DNA of 64,000 nucleotides from Hermodice carunculata (taxonomy: Eukaryota > Annelida > Polychaeta > Eunicida > Amphinomidae), in assembly GCA_964020975.1 (NCBI GenBank), contig OZ026615.1:84507989-84571988 (forward strand). The letters run 5' to 3'. A program made the translations under genes and the position numbers. Positions 62,491-64,000 of this stretch are shown here, piece after piece. The notes below the pieces were generated by a model, which worked only from the letters and a program-made list of their open reading frames with translations, ran no database searches and was not told where the DNA came from. How positions within the stretch are numbered: the first letter of the stretch is position 1; every line of letters starts with the position of its first letter.

Positions 62491-62636
62491 TTTTGTAACA
62501 CATTAATGGACCAAGGACATGATAAATATATTCATTAAAGGATCCTGTGTCACTGAGAGTAAACATCATGATCGGCAGTTGTGTGGTGTTGCGCAGATAG
62601 CCCTCGTCCTTCCCATTGTGGTCAACACAGAAACAT
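62491..62636 (-). CDS. Caspr/neurexin-IV-like fibrinogen-type module, second exon
   Basis: A 146-bp exon, acceptor cctttgacctttacag (phase 2), donor GTGAAT (phase 1). It encodes CFCVDHNGKDEGYLRNTTQL, then MFTLSDTGSFNEYIYHVLGP and LMC. The pattern CnCD.n...w..D.G.l.....LPv..l..gDt......y.lGpL.C is that of the fibrinogen-like region of contactin-associated proteins/neurexin IV. It joins the 63.6-kb exon with matching phase 2. The donor is somewhat weak. Confidence 0.75.
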
Positions 62637-63598
62637 CTGTAAAGGTCAAAGGTTGACACTCGGTTGAATTTAAATTTTGTATAAATTTCAAACCAGCTGA
62701 CATTGATAACAGCAATTATTGGAACGAGAATAAAAAACAATATTTATCAAGTTTACCTTTGGTATATTACAGTAGTAAATTGAGTCTATTGTAACATAGA
62801 TAGGAGAAGCCTGCAGATGCTGTACAATTGCTATCAATATAGCAAACCACAAGTTAAGATCTCTTAATTCCAGGAGTACATTGTATAAACATCAAGAACA
62901 TAAAAGTAAATATTAGTTGTATTAAAATACATATGCTTTCGCGTTCACTGAAATGGATGTAACCTTGAAATACTGTTACATGTATCAACTTTTCATCAAA
63001 TTGAAAAGGTTTCTGAGATGTTCACTGGCCTTTCGGTTTTTTTCCTTGAATATTTACCAAATCAGTAGCAGTCTATTCTAAAAGTATGAGCATTAAGCTA
63101 GATATGTTTTCCTGTGTTTGTATCAAAAGAGACTGCCATAATGTAACCCATATATATCTGGTATTTCAGTATACATACTGGAATAAGATTTACTTAAAGT
63201 AGGAAACTAAAAGATCTCTTTGCAAGGTTTTCACCTTGGACAGTTGATTTTACTGCTTAGTTCCTGAAAATGACGTCTAGAGTATGAAATAAAATGCATC
63301 ATGCCCCTGATATCAATAAGTTTTCTTGCGATCAGCTTTCTTTACTGTACCAAACCAAGATAAAATGCCCTTGTCGATATATTGTTTCTTATATTTTTCC
63401 ATCATCTTATGATTCAGTTATAAAAGTACTATTAAGCAAAATGCCAAATAAAGCCATGAAATATAAGTGTGATCTGGTGATGCACTTGTGTAGTAAGTAC
63501 ACAGGGCCAACCACTTTTTCTACGATTTGTGCACCACACAAGCAATACAAGACTGGCTCTCTGCAAAATCAAAAACAACGCTGTGCATATTGACTCAC

Positions 63599-63766
63599 GT
63601 GGTTGCATTGGATTTATGTTTTTTGCATATATCGTCTAAAAAACATCGGCAACGATTTGGATTATGCTGCAAATACGTATTCTTGTTTCCCTGGAAGTCA
63701 AGCCAGTAGTCGCCATAGCTGATAGTTTCAGCATCATTGCATTCTATTCTCATGAACTGTTCACAT
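63599..63766 (-). CDS. Caspr/neurexin-IV-like fibrinogen-type module, first visible exon
   Basis: A 168-bp exon, phase 2-2, acceptor atttttgggttttag, donor GTGAGT. It encodes CEQFMRIECNDAETISYGDY, then NRCRCFLDDICKKHKSNATT. Cysteine spacing C......C...(n)C.C......C fits the module just before its CnCD core in Caspr-type proteins. The preceding part lies beyond the right edge of the window, so the receptor's start codon is not included. Confidence 0.72.
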
Positions 63767-64000
63767 CTAAAACCCAAAAATAAACATTAAGCCAAATTGG
63801 TGTAAAATATGTTATGTTCTCATAAAAAGGTAGGTCATCAATGGTAGTAACTGATACGTTTTACATAGCTGTTAGAGTAGACAATGGTATGTATGTAATT
63901 CCTCGTTGGGTTGAAATTTATGAGGATGATTATATTTTTCTTACCATATTACAATGTAAAGTTGACTTAAGACCAAGTTAACAAATGAATTATGAAATTA

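Larger units (their letters stand above)
52659..63766 (-). other. Gene model: Caspr-module/LDLa/LRR receptor with kinase-like tail (5' end outside window)
   Basis: Eight exons on one strand join with consistent phases: 63,599-63,766 (2-2), 62,491-62,636 (2-1), 59,439-59,573, 58,223-58,339 and 55,840-57,393 (each 1-1), 55,168-55,295 (1-0), 54,997-55,057 (0-1), 52,659-52,951 (1-stop). About 860 residues: extracellular fibrinogen-type module, cysteine-rich unit, two LDLa, seven LRRs, seven helices, cytoplasmic tail. The core from 59.5 to 55.2 kb is secure. The link to the Caspr-type exons and to the kinase-like exon is inferred from strand, order and phase. Confidence 0.75.

Overview
This is an AT-rich eukaryotic (animal) genomic window. 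Genes are split into short exons with GT-AG (twice GC-AG) introns, separated by many microsatellites and retroelement relics. The protein modules (ApeC, F-type lectin, discoidin, kringle, trefoil, PAN, and an LDLa/LRR seven-helix receptor of the LGR/GRL101 type) and the tandem AGGTCAAGGTCA-bearing repeats suggest a marine invertebrate, most likely a lophotrochozoan (mollusc, brachiopod or similar). The species cannot be fixed from the sequence alone. Every host exon I could support lies on the minus strand.

Right part (about 52.4-63.8 kb, minus): a receptor gene, entered from its middle. In transcription order it encodes a Caspr/neurexin-IV-like fibrinogen-type module (63,766 to 62,491), a degenerate LDLa unit (59.5 kb), an LDLa unit (58.3 kb), one long exon with LDLa, LRR N-cap, seven LRRs, LRR C-cap and TM1-TM6 (57,393 to 55,840), a TM7 exon (55.2 kb), a short tail exon (55.0 kb) and a kinase-like tail exon (52.9 kb). 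Intron phases agree at every junction. An LTR-retrotransposon fossil and a 230-bp hairpin sit in its introns.

Centre (about 36.7-52.4 kb): no supported host exons. It holds long microsatellites, LINE and SINE relics, a tandem repeat and a small element with terminal inverted repeats.

Left-centre (36.7-27.2 kb, minus): the 5' part of a secreted mosaic gene. It has a signal peptide (36.7 kb), trefoil (34.6 kb), PAN/apple (33.9 kb), kringle (two exons, 30.6 and 30.1 kb), a small defensin-like CC module (28.5 kb) and an ApeC domain (28.0 and 27.3 kb). All module boundaries are phase 1 and the reading frame is continuous across all seven exons. This looks like an extracellular recognition protein.

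Left (12.3-2.3 kb, minus): more extracellular modules: an F-type lectin (12.2-10.7 kb), a complete discoidin (F5/8C) domain in three exons (6.4-4.9 kb), half of another F-type domain (3.3 kb) and another kringle (2.45 kb). They may be the 3' continuation of the mosaic gene or separate neighbouring genes; the sequence does not decide this. The first 2 kb hold a relic of an uncharacterised repeated gene family, a tandem repeat array and a (GAA)n tract.

Two observations deserve follow-up. One is the trefoil-PAN-kringle-CC-ApeC architecture. The other is the LRR receptor with a kinase-like tail that lacks the catalytic HRD motif, preceded by a Caspr-type module.
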